A DNA stretch of 64,000 nt from DATFDN01 sp963756495 (GTDB taxonomy: Bacteria > Pseudomonadota > Alphaproteobacteria > Acetobacterales > Acetobacteraceae), in contig CAVWNS010000014.1 in assembly GCA_963756495.1 (NCBI GenBank), positions 248,001 to 312,000 of the forward strand, in the 5' to 3' direction. The position numbers were made by a program, and so were the translations under genes. The notes under the pieces were generated by a model. It had not been told where the DNA came from and searched no databases. It saw only the letters and a program-made list of their open reading frames with translations. Within the stretch, counting starts at the first letter, position 1; the number at the start of each line of letters is the position of its first letter. Shown here one piece after another: positions 32,909 through 44,079 of the stretch.

Positions 32909-34361
32909 ATGGAGCGCCCAGTGCGCACGGACCCCGAGGACGATCAGCCCGCCGAGCTTTCCGCGCAGTGGGACCGCATCCGAACCCGGTTGCAGTCTGA
33001 GGTGGGGGAAGCCGAGTATCGATCCTGGCTGCGTCACATGACGCTCGCCGGCTTGGACGGAGACGAGATCACCGTCCAGTTGCCGAACCGCTTCCATCGC
33101 GATTGGGTGCGCGAACATTACGGCGCTCGCATCAGCGCGCTATGGCATTCCGAGAACCCGCTTGTCCGGCGCGTGGACATGCGCGTGGGGCTTGGCGAGC
33201 AACCGGTTCCCCTCGATGGTGTGGACGGTCCAATCGTCTCGCCCGCATTGCTGCGTACCACGGGGCGCGGCCCGCAGTGAGGAGCGCCAGCGTCTGGAGG
33301 AGCGGCCCGAGCCTCGGGGTGAGGTGGCGGCCCCTCTGGACGCGCGGTTCACCTTCAGCAACTTCGTGGTCGGCAAACCCAACGAGTTCGCCTATGCCTG
33401 TGCCCGTCGAGTCGCCGAGAAGCCGGCGAGCCCAGGTTTCAATCCGCTCTTCCTGTATGGCGGCGTCGGTCTCGGCAAGACGCATCTGATGCACGCCGTC
33501 GCCTGGGAACTGACTGCCCTTGGGGAGCGCGCGCGGCCCGCCAGCGTCGCCTACATGTCGGCCGAAAAATTCATGTACCGGTTCATTGCCGCCATCCGCA
33601 GCCAATCGACGATGGAGTTCAAGGAGCAGCTTCGCAGCGTGGACGTGCTGATGGTCGACGACCTGCAATTCCTGATCGGCAAGGACAATACGCAGGAAGA
33701 ATTTTTTCACACCTTCAATGCGCTGGTGGACGCCGGCAAGCAGATTGTCGTCTCAGCGGACAAGTCGCCCTCCGACCTGTCGGGGCTGGAGGACCGACTC
33801 CGCACGCGCCTCGGCTGCGGCATGGTCGCCGATCTTCATGCCACGACCTTCGAACTCCGGATCTCCATTTTGGAAGCGAAGGCCGCCGTGCACGCCGGCG
33901 TCGATGTGCCGCACAAGGTCATGGAATTCCTGGCCCACAAGATCACTAGCAACGTCCGCGAGCTTGAGGGTGCCCTCAACCGCCTGATTGCGCATGCCAA
34001 CCTGTTCGGCCGAAGCGTGACGCTGGAAGCAACGCAGGAGGTGCTTCACGACATTCTGAAGGCGCACGACCGGCGGGTGACCATCGACGAGATCCAGCGC
34101 AAGGTCGCCGAGCATTACAATATCCGCCTCACCGACATGTCGTCCGCCCGCCGCGCGCGGGCTGTCGCGCGTCCGCGTCAGGTCGCTATGTACCTGTCAA
34201 AGCAGCTTACCAGCCGTAGCCTGCCCGAGATCGGCCGTCGCTTCGGCAACCGCGACCACACGACTGTCATGCACGCGGTTTCGCGCGTGAGCGAACTGAT
34301 GGAGCGTGACGGGGGATTCGCGGAGGATGTCGAGCTATTGCGTCGGATGCTGAAATCGTAA
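32909..34361 (+). pseudogene. dnaA: Chromosomal replication initiator DnaA, one frameshift as sequenced
   Basis: DnaA opens the replication origin. The first frame (ATG 32909, or GTG 32819) encodes domain I (W-D-R-I-R-T-R-L-Q-S-E, YRSWLRHM, FHRDWVREHY). The second frame encodes domain III with FTFSNFVVGKPNEFAYA, Walker A GGVGLGKTHL and Walker B LMVDDLQFL, and domain IV with the GNRDHTTVMHA signature. The frames meet in the non-conserved linker at about 33276, where one extra base creates a TGA. Since DnaA is essential, an assembly error is much likelier than loss; the gene is otherwise complete. Confidence 0.93.
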
Positions 34362-34513
34362 TCGGACAAAGCCGCGGCAGAGACTGGCGCTGAGTAGCCA
34401 GACCTAGCACGTGCCCGTGGCCGGCGGAGGCTTTGTTTGCACCCGCTCCCGGACCTGCCCGGCCTACTACCGCCGGCCGCCTTCGCGAGACGACGACCGG
34501 CGGCGGCGACGCA

Positions 34514-36613
34514 TTATGGGTGCATCCACCCGGCGAGGATCGCCAGCAACAGCAGCGCCACGATATTGGTGATCTTGATCATCGGGTTCACCGCCGGACC
34601 GGCGGTATCCTTGTACGGGTCGCCAACGGTGTCACCGGTCACCGCGGCCTTGTGCGCCTCGGAGCCCTTGCCGCCATAGTGCCCCTCTTCGATGTATTTC
34701 TTGGCATTGTCCCAGGCACCACCGCCCGATGTCATCGAAATGGCCACGAACAGGCCTGTCACGATCGTGCCCAGCAGCATGGCACCGAGGGCGGAGAAGG
34801 CCGCGACGCGGCCGCCAATTCCCCAGATCACCAGCCACAGCACCACAGGCGCCAGAACGGGCAGGAGAGACGGAACGATCATCTCGCGGATCGCGGCGCG
34901 GGTCAGCATGTCCACTGCCCGACCGTATTCCGGCTTCGTGCGCCCCTCCATGATGCCGGGCAGCTCACGAAATTGCCGGCGCACTTCCACCACCACGGCC
35001 CCAGCTGCCCGACCCACCGCCGTCATGCCCATGGAGGCAAACAGGTACGGCAGCAATCCGCCCAGGAACAACCCGACCACGACAAACGGGTCCTCGAGCT
35101 GGAACGGCACCGTCAGGTTCGGGAAGTAGTATTTCAGGTCCTGGGTATAGGCCGCAAAAAGCACCAAAGCGGCGAAGCCGGCCGAGCCGATCGCGTAGCC
35201 CTTGGTGACCGCCTTGGTCGTGTTGCCGACTGCGTCAAGCGCGTCGGTGGTGACCCGCACCTCGCTCGGAAGATCCGCCATCTCGGCAATGCCGCCCGCG
35301 TTGTCGGTCACCGGCCCGTAGGCGTCGAGCGCGACGATCATACCGGCCAGGGCCAGCATCGTGGTTGCCGCGATGGCAATGCCGTAGAGCCCCGCAGCAA
35401 GATAGGAGACGATGATCCCGATGCAGATCGCCACCACGGGCGCTGCGGTGGCCTCCATGGACACCGCCAGTCCCTGGATCACGTTCGTGCCGTGGCCGGT
35501 GGTGGAGCTTTGTGCGATGCTTCGCACCGGGCGATACTCGGTCGAGGTATAGAACTCGGTGACGACGACGATTGCGCCCGTGACCGCAAGTCCGACCAGC
35601 GCGCAGATGAACAGGTCTAACCCGGTGAGGGTGGCGCCGCTGACCAGCGGCAATGGCGTGGTGAAGCCGGTGAACCACGCGAGAATGAGCGCGATTCCCA
35701 GTACGGACAGCCCGCCGGTCACGAGCAGGCCCTTGTACAAGGCCCACATGATCCCGTTATCCGCGCCAAGCCGCACGAAGTAGGTCCCCACGATGGAGGT
35801 GAGGATGCAGATGGCGCCAATCCCGAGCGGCACGACCAGCAAGGTGTCGCGAACCGCGGGGGCAAAGAAGATCGCGCTCAGCAGCATGGTGGCGACGATG
35901 GTGACCACATAGGTCTCGAACAGGTCCGCCGCCATGCCGGCGCAGTCGCCCACGTTGTCGCCCACATTGTCCGCGATCACTGCCGGATTGCGAGGGTCGT
36001 CCTCGGGGATGCCCGCCTCGACCTTGCCCACGAGGTCGGCGCCGACATCCGCGCCCTTGGTGAAAATGCCGCCGCCCAGGCGTGCGAAGATCGAGATGAG
36101 GCTCGCGCCGAAGGACAGCGCGACCATCGCCTCCATCACCGGGCGCAGGTTGGCGCTCGGGAGCGCCCCGCGTAGCACGAGGTAGTAGCAGGATACGCCC
36201 AGCAGCCCGAGGCCTACGACCAGCAGCCCGGTGATCGCGCCGGATTTGAAAGCGATGTCGAGCCCGGCGGCGAGCCCGCGCCGCGAGGCCTGCGCCGTGC
36301 GCACGTTGGCGCGCACCGAGACGTTCATCCCGACGTAGCCGGCACAAGCCGACAGCACGGCACCGATGATGAATCCGATCGCAACAAGATAGCCCAGCGT
36401 GAAGCCGAGGAAGATCGCGACCAGCAGGCCGACGACGGCGATGGTGGTGTACTGACGGTTGAGGTAGGCACGCGCGCCCTCCTGTACCGCCGCGGCGATT
36501 TCCTGCATCCGAGCCGTTCCGGCATCGGACGCCAGAACTTGTCGGCTCGTGATCAGGCCATAGACCAGCGCCAGCAATCCGCAGATGATGATGAGAACGA
36601 AGGCGAAAGGCAT
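34514..36613 (-). CDS. hppA: Membrane-bound proton-translocating pyrophosphatase, K+-independent type
   Basis: HppA couples pyrophosphate hydrolysis to proton export. The 699-residue protein has about 16 membrane helices and the pyrophosphate-binding motifs DVGADLVGKVEAGIPEDDPRNPA and, later, DNAGGIAEMA and DNAKKYIEEG. The position that separates classes reads G-N-T-T-K-A, with Lys instead of Ala, indicating the K+-independent form found in Rhodospirillum-type bacteria. It stands alone, convergent with dnaA and divergent from tRNA-Ile2. Confidence 0.95.
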   Translation of the reverse strand: MPFAFVLIIICGLLALVYGLITSRQVLASDAGTARMQEIAAAVQEGARAYLNRQYTTIAVVGLLVAIFLGFTLGYLVAIGFIIGAVLSACAGYVGMNVSVRANVRTAQASRRGLAAGLDIAFKSGAITGLLVVGLGLLGVSCYYLVLRGALPSANLRPVMEAMVALSFGASLISIFARLGGGIFTKGADVGADLVGKVEAGIPEDDPRNPAVIADNVGDNVGDCAGMAADLFETYVVTIVATMLLSAIFFAPAVRDTLLVVPLGIGAICILTSIVGTYFVRLGADNGIMWALYKGLLVTGGLSVLGIALILAWFTGFTTPLPLVSGATLTGLDLFICALVGLAVTGAIVVVTEFYTSTEYRPVRSIAQSSTTGHGTNVIQGLAVSMEATAAPVVAICIGIIVSYLAAGLYGIAIAATTMLALAGMIVALDAYGPVTDNAGGIAEMADLPSEVRVTTDALDAVGNTTKAVTKGYAIGSAGFAALVLFAAYTQDLKYYFPNLTVPFQLEDPFVVVGLFLGGLLPYLFASMGMTAVGRAAGAVVVEVRRQFRELPGIMEGRTKPEYGRAVDMLTRAAIREMIVPSLLPVLAPVVLWLVIWGIGGRVAAFSALGAMLLGTIVTGLFVAISMTSGGGAWDNAKKYIEEGHYGGKGSEAHKAAVTGDTVGDPYKDTAGPAVNPMIKITNIVALLLLAILAGWMHP

Positions 36614-36779
36614 TCGAGGCGATTCCTCTTTGGACGCGCGGGCCGATTCGGTGACCAGCGCTGGAAAGGGTGACGCCGTATGCCAGATGGCTGAACTGCA
36701 AGCAAATCGCGCCGGCTCGCGAAACGGACCTGGGCAAGCCCTTGCGCAAGGCGTGGGCCTTGGGCCACATCGTCGATGC

Positions 36780-36852
36780 GCGCTCGTAGCTCAATGGTCA
36801 GAGCGGGCCGCTCATAACGGCTTGGTTGCGGGTTCGAGTCCTGCCGGGCGCA
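36780..36852 (+). tRNA. tRNA-Ile2 (anticodon CAT, lysidine-type)
   Basis: A 73-base cloverleaf: GCGCTCG/CGGGCGC acceptor, GTAGCTCAATGG D-arm, anticodon loop CTCATAA and GGTTCGAGTCC T-arm. The CTCATAA loop and following CGGCTTGGT resemble the minor isoleucine tRNA whose C34 becomes lysidine to read AUA, rather than an elongator Met tRNA. The CCA end is not encoded, unlike the Ala and Gly tRNAs here. Assignment of Ile2 over Met is by similarity only. Confidence 0.8.
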
Positions 36853-36963
36853 TCGCGACCCCCTGCGGCGGCGTTCCGGTCGCAGCCTCGCGCGCGACTT
36901 TGGTTGCCGACGCCTCCGTCGCCACATAGAACCCATTCCCGAAGTTCCAGGAGCCGCCGCCGG

Positions 36964-38646
36964 ATGCCCAGCTACCAATATGTCTATGTCATGAAGGATC
37001 TGACCAAGTCCTATCCGGGCGGTCGAGAGGTTTTCAAGGGCATCACCCTCTCGTTCCTGCCAGGGGTGAAGATCGGCGTGCTCGGCGTGAACGGCGCCGG
37101 CAAGTCTACCCTTCTCAAGATCATTGCTGGAATCGAAACGGAATTCGGCGGGGAGGCGTGGGCCGCCGAGGGCGTGCGCGTCGGCTATTTATCCCAGGAG
37201 CCTCAGCTCGACCCAGCCAAGACGGTCGGCGGCAACGTCGAGGAGGCGTTTGCCGACCTGAAGGGTGCGCTCGACCGCTTCAACGAAATCTCGATGCGCT
37301 TCGCCGAGCCGATGAGCGACGACGAGATGAACCGCCTGCTTGGGGAGCAGGCCGACCTGCAAGCGAAGATCGACGCCGAGGATGGCTGGGATCTCGATCG
37401 TCGGGTCGATATTGCCCTCGATGCGCTGCGCTGTCCGCCCGCCGATGCCGACGTGACGACCCTTTCCGGCGGCGAGCGCCGGCGCGTCGCCCTCTGTCGG
37501 TTGCTGCTGGAGCGGCCCGACCTTCTGCTGCTCGACGAGCCCACGAACCATCTGGATGCCGAAAGCGTCGCTTGGCTAGAGCGAACGCTGCAAGGCTACC
37601 CGGGCACTGTCATGTTGGTGACCCACGACCGCTACTTCCTCGACAACGTCACCGGCTGGATTCTCGAGATCGAGCGCGGACGCGGCTATCCATACGAAGG
37701 GAACTACTCGGCTTGGCTCACGCAAAAGCGCAAGCGCCTCGCCCAGGAGGAGAAGGAGGAAAGCGCACGCCAGCGGGCCCTCGCCGCGGAGCAGGAGTGG
37801 ATCGGTGCCTCGCCGCGGGCACGCCAAGCCAAGAACCGCGCCCGCATCCAACGATACGAGGACTTGCTGGCGGCCTCGCAGGAGCAGGCGACCGGGATCG
37901 CCGAGATCGTGATCCCGCCTGGGCCGCGCCTCGGGGGTGTAGTGATCGAGGCCGAGAACCTTTCGAAAGGCTTCGGCGATGAACTTTCTGATCGACAAGC
38001 TCGACTTCAAGCTGCCGCCCGGCGGCATCGTCGGCGTGATCGGCCCGAACGGTGCGGGCAAGACCACGCTTTTCCGCATGATCGTCGGACAGGAGATGCC
38101 GGACGGTGGCAGATCTGCGCGTCGGCGATACCGTCAAGCTCGGCTACGTTGACCAGTCTCGCGACAGCCTCGATCCCAATAAGACAGTCTGGCAGGAGAT
38201 CAGCGGCGGCGAGGACCTGATCCATCTGGGCAAGCGCGCCGTGCAGTCGCGGGCCTATGTCGGTGCATTCAACTTCAAGGGCGCCGGACCAGCAGAAGAA
38301 GGTCGGCATCCTGTCGGGCGGTGAGCGCAACCGCGTGCACTTGGCCAAGATGCTGAAGACCGAACACAACGTAATTCTGCTGGACGAGCCGACCAACGAT
38401 CTCGACGTGGACACGCTGCGCGCGCTCGAAGAGGCGTTGACCGAGTTCGCGGGCTGCGCCGTCATCATCAGCCACGACCGCTGGTTCCTCGACCGTCTCG
38501 CGACGCATATTCTCGCTTTCGAGGGCGACAGCCACGTCGAGTGGTTCGAGGGCAACTTTCAAGCCTACGAGGAAGACAAACGCCGCCGTCTGGGTGCGGA
38601 GGCGACCGAGCCGCACCGGATCAAGTATCGGCCTCTCGCGCGCTAG
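36964..38646 (+). pseudogene. ettA: Energy-dependent translational throttle protein EttA, three frameshifts as sequenced
   Basis: EttA is an ABC-F ATPase that gates the ribosomal E site according to the ATP/ADP ratio. From ATG 36964, the first ABC module has GVNGAGKST, TLSGGERRRVALCRLL and LLLLDEPTNHLD. A linker with the EttA-type SPRARQAKNRARI segment follows, then a second module with GPNGAGKTT, SGGERNRVHLAKML, DEPTNDLD and the C-terminal HRIKYRPL end. Frames shift at about 37984, 38113 and 38288, each explained by one inserted base. All motifs survive across the frames, so poor consensus is the probable cause. Confidence 0.9.
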
Positions 38647-38656
38647 CCCGGAGCAG

Positions 38657-39176
38657 TTGGCGCCGAACCCGGCCTGGGTCGTCAGGACGGCTCGGCTTGA
38701 CATGCTTCCCGTGGGCTGGGCTGACCTCCCCGACCTGCTTGCGTTGAAGGCCGATCCACGGGTGTTTGCGCTGATGCTCGGCGGCGTACGGACTCCTGCC
38801 CAGACGGCCGAGGAACTGGCCCAGGACATCTCGTTCTGGGGCGCCCGGGGCTGCGGTATCTGGTCGATCCGTGCGCGGACCGTCACGCGTGCCTTTCTCG
38901 GAATCGCCGGATTAATGGATCGTCCCGATGGGCGCGGGCATAGCGCTGCGCTTCGCCCTCTGGCCCGAGGCGCGCGGCCAGGGCCTCGCACGGGAAGCCG
39001 CCGGGGCAGCACTCCGTTACGGCCACGACCATGCAGGGTTAGTCCGTATCGTCGCCGTCGCGCGCGAGAGCAACATCGCTTCCCGCACCGTTCTGGGCGG
39101 CATCGGCCTCGTCAAACGCGAAACATTCATCCAGGGCGGACACCGGATGGTTCTCTACGAGAGCATCCGGACCTGA
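38657..39176 (+). pseudogene. GNAT family N-acetyltransferase, one frameshift as sequenced
   Basis: A ~172-residue RimJ/RimL-type acetyltransferase. The N-terminal part reads TARLDMLPVGWADLPDLLAL...F-W-G-A-R-G-C-G-I-W, and the C-terminal part, in another frame, gives FALWPEARGQGLAREAAGAAL (CoA loop) and NIASRTVLGGIGL. One extra G in a run near 38937 separates them. Start TTG 38657 is uncertain; ATG 38702 is an alternative. It begins 10 bases after ettA. Acceptor substrate unknown. Confidence 0.75.
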
Positions 39177-39197
39177 CCGGCCTCCTTGATCCAGCGC

Positions 39198-39800
39198 TCA
39201 GCCACTGGCGCTCGCCTGCCGGCGCAGCGCATCCAGCAACGCCTGCACGCTGTCTGGTGCTGCACAATGAAGGACCCATAATCGTCACGCTGGGTGACCC
39301 GCAGCGACGTGCCCTCGGCCAAGACGTCGACGATCTTCGGGCTGCCGTCCACGTCGTTGCACGACCCAATCCACTCTCCGTGGGCGGCTTTTTCGGCCCG
39401 GCGATCGTGCTGGCGACAACCTGCCCCTCTGGTCGGTCTGATCGTGCGGCCGATCGTGAACCGGACGCCTTCGTAGTCGCCAAGTCTTGGAGGTGATGCT
39501 GAGGATCAGGACGCGATGGAACAGGCCTCCGTACTCGCGCTGCTGCTGCGGCGTGGCGAAGTGCCAGAAGCGCCCGAGGCAGAACCGCGCCACCCCGTCC
39601 ACGTCCACGTCGCATCGATGATGCGCGCCAGCGCCGCGCTTTTCTGCTCGGCGGTGCCGGGCCATTGACGATGCCGACAAGCGGTTGCCCACGCTCTCGA
39701 TGAAAGCCGAGGCCTGCGCCGCAGTTTGCGCCCGGGCGGCCGGGGCAGTGCCGCGACCAGGCGGCGGCGGTCAAGGACAGGAACGTGCGGCGAAGGACAT
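39198..39800 (-). pseudogene. mlaC: MlaC-like phospholipid-binding protein (Ttg2D family), multiply frameshifted
   Basis: Read across frames, the segments G-N-R-L-V-G-I-V-N-G-P, AEQKSAALARIID, DVDVDGVARFCLGRFWHFATPQQQ, Y-G-G-L-F-H-R-V, DGSPKIVDVLAEGTSLRVTQRDDYGSFIVQH and a final L-L-D-A-L-R-R-Q spell a MlaC/Ttg2D protein, the periplasmic carrier that shuttles phospholipid between outer-membrane MlaA and the inner-membrane MlaFEDB. At least five single-base indels break it. ATG 39800 begins a signal peptide in the first frame. It follows mlaA on the same strand. Confidence 0.75.
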
Positions 39801-39816
39801 CGGGGCCTCGTATCGC

Positions 39817-40634
39817 TCAACGGGCGGGGGTAGGCGGGCCGGCGGGGGTCGTGGACGAGCAGGACGGCGGGGAACCAAGCGGGGATGGTGCGCTGGTTAT
39901 CGGCGCGGGTCTGCTCGACTTGGGCATCCCGGTGCTGGCGGTAAAGGCTGCGGAAGGTCGCATAGGGGTCAAGGGCGGTGCGCTGGATTTGCGTGAACGT
40001 TCCGAGCAACTGCGCGCGCTCATCGACCAGGTTGAGCCGAACCGGTCCAATGTGCCGCCGTCACGCCGGCACCCTGGCCGATATAGGTCAGCGGGTCGCC
40101 GGCGATATCGACAATGCGGCCCGAGAATCGCGCGGACTCGCCCGGTCCCAGCACTGGCAGGAACAGATAAGGGACCCGAGCCGACGCCCCACATCGCCAG
40201 CGTCACCCCGAAGTCCGTGTCATGGTCGGGATAGCCAAGGTCGTCGCGACATCGAAAGAGCCCAGCCCGCCGAGCGTGGTGTTGATCACGAAACCGCATG
40301 AGCGTGTCGCCGGCCCGCCGCGGTTTGCCCTGGAGCATGTCGTTGCCGAGCGTCACCGGCGGGCCAGATTGGCCAGAACGTTGTGGATGCCGTTGCGGAC
40401 ACCCCCCGGCACCACGTCGCTGTAGGCGACCGCCGCCGGTCGCAGCGCGTAGGTGTCCAGCTTGTTGTTGACCGAGTACATCGCCCGATTGAATGGCTCC
40501 AACGGATCGTTCGCCGCCTTGTACTCGGCCAGTGCGTCCGGCTGGGTTGCCGGCGGCGGCGTGGCACAACCGGCCAGCAGGCCGACCATGCCCGCGATCG
40601 TCAGCCAGGAACGGGTGCGTTTCGGAACGCGCAT
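39817..40634 (-). pseudogene. mlaA: MlaA (VacJ) outer-membrane lipoprotein, multiply frameshifted
   Basis: From ATG 40634 the N-terminus MRVPKRTRSW...MVGLLAGC carries a lipobox, followed by the MlaA segment DPLEPFNRAMYSVNNKLDTYALRP and Y-S-D-V-V-P-G-G-V-R-N-G-I. Further on, in other frames, appear PVTLGNDMLQGKPRRAGDTLMRF and YPDHDTDFGVTLAMWGVGSGP, the latter diagnostic of VacJ/MlaA, then ERAQLLGTFTQI...LDPYATFRSLYRQ. At least four indels, both insertions and deletions, interrupt it; the exact stop is uncertain. MlaA extracts misplaced phospholipid from the outer leaflet. mlaC follows. Confidence 0.8.
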
Positions 40635-40931
40635 ATGTCTGCCTCGAACCAAGGGAGCGCGGCGCGTGCTCGCCCTGCTCGGCCATGCTCATGCCGGCAA
40701 CTGGAGGCGGAATGGAACAGGATATCGGTTAAGCTTGCGTGAGCGATATGTAGCACGGCAGGAACAATCCGCAATGCGCACCCAGTTAACGTTTCGGCCG
40801 CTTGCGCCGCCCGGCTGCAAGCCGGAAATAGGGCTCCATGAACGACGACGCACCAGGCCTCTTGCCCGCACTCCCAGCACACGCTCCAGCGATGGCTGAC
40901 CGCCCCCGCGTGGACGGCCTGCCCCCGCCGG

Positions 40932-41827
40932 TTGCGGGTGGCTCCGCCGCCAAAACTGTCGTTCGAGTTCTTCCCGCCAAGGACCGACGCACTCGAGCAG
41001 CAGCTCTGGTCCTGCATCCGCCGGCTGGAGCCGCTGCGCCCGCGATTCGTCTCCGTCACCTACGGGGCGGGCGGCAGCACGCGTGCACGCACCCACGCCA
41101 CCGTGATCCGCTTGGTCCAAGAGACGGCACTCCTTCCCGCCGCGCACCTGACCTGCGTCGGCGCGAGCCGGGCGGAGGTGGACGAGGTCGCGCGACAATA
41201 CTGGGACTCCGGCGTGCGCCATATCGTCGCGCTGCGCGGCGACGCCCCGAGGGCCGGTCCCGATGAGCCGCACCCCGACGGGTATCTCCTACGCCGCCGA
41301 CCTCGTCGCCGGGCTCCGCCGTGTGGCCGATTTCGAGATTTCAGTCGCCGCCTACCCCGAAACGCATCCCCAGGCCTTCAGCCCCGACGCCGACCTCGAT
41401 AACCTCAAACGCAAGCTCGACGCGGGCGCGACACGCGCGATCACCCAGTTTTTCTTTGACTGCGACGGTGTTTCTGCGCTTCCTCGATCGCTGCCTCGCG
41501 GCTGGCATCACCGCGCCGATCGTGCCGGGCATCCTGCCGGTCACAAATTTCGCCCAGGCCGCCCGGATCAGCGCCATGTGCGGCGCCAGCGTGCCACCCT
41601 GGCTTGCCCACATGTTCGAGGGCACGGACGACGACCCCGAACTGCGGCGCATGATCGCCGCCGTCGTCACCGCCGAGCAGGTCCGCCTTCTGCAAGCGAA
41701 CGGCGTCGACGAGTTCCACTTCTACACGCTGAACCGGCCGGAGCTGACCTCCGCCATCGCCCATATCCTCGGCGTCCGCTGCCAGCCGGGATTGGCCGTT
41801 CCCGGGCCGACCGCCCCCGCCGCATGA
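40932..41827 (+). pseudogene. metF: Methylenetetrahydrofolate reductase MetF, frameshifted as sequenced
   Basis: MetF reduces methylene-THF to methyl-THF for methionine synthesis. Across three frames the protein reads KLSFEFFPPRTDALEQQLW, R-F-V-S-V-T-Y-G-A-G-G-S-T, HLTCVG, HIVALRGDAP, then DFEISVAAYPETHP, D-N-L-K-R-K-L-D-A-G-A, ITQFFFD, and finally PIVPGILPV and VDEFHFYTLNRPEL. One-base insertions near 41275 and 41465 separate them. The start is unclear: TTG 40932 or GTG 40938 in this frame, or ATG 40892 if a further indel lies in the AAAA run at 40951-40954. The ~300 bases between it and mlaA are otherwise empty. Confidence 0.88.
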
Positions 41828-41834
41828 GAGGCGC

Positions 41835-44028
41835 ATGACCGACTACCTGGCCCGGCTGAACGCCGAGCAGCGCGCCGCGGTCGAGACGCTGGACGGTCCG
41901 CTTCTCGTGCTGGCCGGCGCCGGAACCGGCAAGACGCGCGTGCTGACCACCCGCTTCGCCCATATCCTGGTGTCGGGCCGGGCCGCGCCCGGCCAGGTGC
42001 TCGCGGTCACGTTCACCAACAAGGCGGCGCGCGAGATGCGTGAGCGGGTCGGCGCCATCCTCGGGCGCCCGGCGGAAGGGCTGTGGCTCGGCACTTTCCA
42101 CGCCCTCTGCGCGCGGATGCTGCGCCGCCACGCCGAATATGTCGGCCTCGGCTCGGGCTTCACCATCCTGGACACCGACGACCAGCTGCGCCTGCTCAAG
42201 CAGGTGATGGAGGCGGCAGGCACCGATATCCGCCGCTGGCCGCCTCAGGCGCTCATGAGCATCATCCAGCGCTGGAAAGACCGCGGCCTGACGCCGCCAC
42301 GCGTCACCGAGGCCGAGGACACCGATTTCGCCGGCGGGCGCGCACGCGCGCTCTATGCCGCCTACCAGGAGCGGCTGCGCAGGCTGAACGCCGCCGATTT
42401 CGGCGACCTGCTGCTGCACATGACGGAGATCCTGCGCGCCCAGCCCGACGTGCTCGCGCAGTATCACCGCGCCTTCCGCTATATTCTGGTCGACGAGTAT
42501 CAGGACACGAACGTCGTCCAGTATCTCTGGCTGCGCCTGCTCGCCCAGGCGCACCGCAACATCTGCTGTGTCGGCGATGACGACCAGTCAATCTATTCCT
42601 GGCGCGGCGCCGAGGTTGAGAACATTTTGCGGTTCGAGAAGGATTTCCCTGGCGCGCGCGTGGTCCGGCTGGAGGCCAATTACCGCTCCACCGCCCCCAT
42701 TCTGGCCGCCGCCTCCGGGCTTATCGCGCACAACGAGGGTCGGCTCGGCAAGACGCTGCGTCCCGGCCGCAACGACGCGACCGGAGAGAAGGTCCAGGTC
42801 GTCGGCCTGTGGGATTCCGACGAGGAGGCCCGCATGGTCGGCGAGCGGATCGAGACGCTGCGCCGCGACGGCCACCCGCTCGCGGAAATGGCGGTGCTGG
42901 TCCGCGCCGGCTTTCAGACCCGCTCCTTCGAGGAGCGGCTGATCACCCTCGGCATCCCTTATCGCGTCGTTGGCGGGCTGCGCTTCTATGAACGCCAGGA
43001 GATCCGGGACGCAATGGCCTACATGCGCGTGCTCGCGCAGCCAGCCGACGACCTCGCTTTCGAACGAATCGTCAATGTTCCTCGGCGCGGGGTCGGGGAA
43101 GCGGCGATGCGGGCATTGCACGAGGCGGCGCGTGCCCGCGGCAGTTCCGCTCGCCGAAGCCGCCGACCGGCTTGTCGCTGAGAGGCGGCTGAAGGGAAAG
43201 GTCCGTGAGTCGCTCGGCGACCTGCTGCGCGGCTTCGCAGCGCTGGCGGGACATGCTCGAGCACCGACGGCCACGTCGTCACCACCGCCGCCATGCTCGA
43301 CGAGAGCGGCTACACAGACATGTGGCAGAAGGACAAATCACCCGAAGCACCCGGCCGGCTGGAGAACCTCAAGGAACTGGTCCGCGCCCTCTCCGATTTC
43401 GAGACCCTCGCTGGCTTTCTCGACCATGTTTCTCTGGTGATGGAAAACGAGGAGAACGCCGAGGGCGACCGGGTCAGCCTGATGACCCTGCACGGCGCCA
43501 AGGGGCTGGAGTTCGACACCGTGTTCCTGCCCGGCTGGGAGGAGGGCCTGTTTCCCAACCAGCGCGCGCTCGACGAGACTGGCGCGAAGGGACTGGAGGA
43601 GGAGCGCCGGCTGGCCTATGTCGGCCTGACCCGCGCGCGTCGCCGCGCAATCGTGAGCTATGCCGCCAATCGACGCCTCTACGCGAATTGGCAAAGCTGT
43701 ATTCCCAGCCGCTTCATCGACGAGCTGCCCGACTCGCAGATCGAGCGGACTGGCTCTGCGGCGCTCGCCCGCGACGCGCGGATCGCTGCCCCGACCGTGT
43801 TTGCCGGCCAGTTCCCGCTTGCCGCTCGGTGCGGCAAGCTCATCGAGGCATGGGAGCAGCCGGGCCGTCCCGCGCGAACCGACGCCATTCCGGTGGGCAG
43901 CCGCGTGTTCCACCAGAAGTTCGGCTATGGAACCGTCACGGCCAGTGCCGATGACCGCCTCGACATCGCCTTCGACAAGTCGGGCGCCAAACGCGTGCTC
44001 GACCGCTTATGTGGAGAAGGTGGCGTAG
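41835..44028 (+). pseudogene. uvrD: ATP-dependent DNA helicase UvrD/PcrA, four frameshifts as sequenced
   Basis: UvrD unwinds DNA 3'-5' in excision and mismatch repair. The first 448 residues are intact: LNAEQRAAVETLDGPLLVLAGAGTGKT (Walker A), TFTNKAAREM, GTFHALC, LVDEYQDTN, GDDDQSIYSWRGA and LEANYRST. The C-terminal part in other frames has VSLMTLHGAKGLEFD, GLFPNQRAL, EEERRLAYVGLTRAR and the Tudor-like end VFHQKFGYGTVT. One-base insertions at about 43140, 43241, 43266 and 44007 account for every break. It starts 8 bases after metF. Confidence 0.92.
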
Positions 44029-44079
44029 CGCATCGCCCTTCCCTCTTTTGCAACGGCCGTAGGCTGGCCATGCACGGGA

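Noticed and set aside
33200..33300. Programmed frameshifting in dnaA
   Set aside because: No slippery heptamer or downstream structure is evident, and many other genes in the window show similar single-base errors.
36780..36852. Elongator tRNA-Met
   Set aside because: The anticodon is CAT, but the anticodon-arm sequence resembles the minor isoleucine tRNA more than tRNA-Met; Ile2 is preferred with some doubt.
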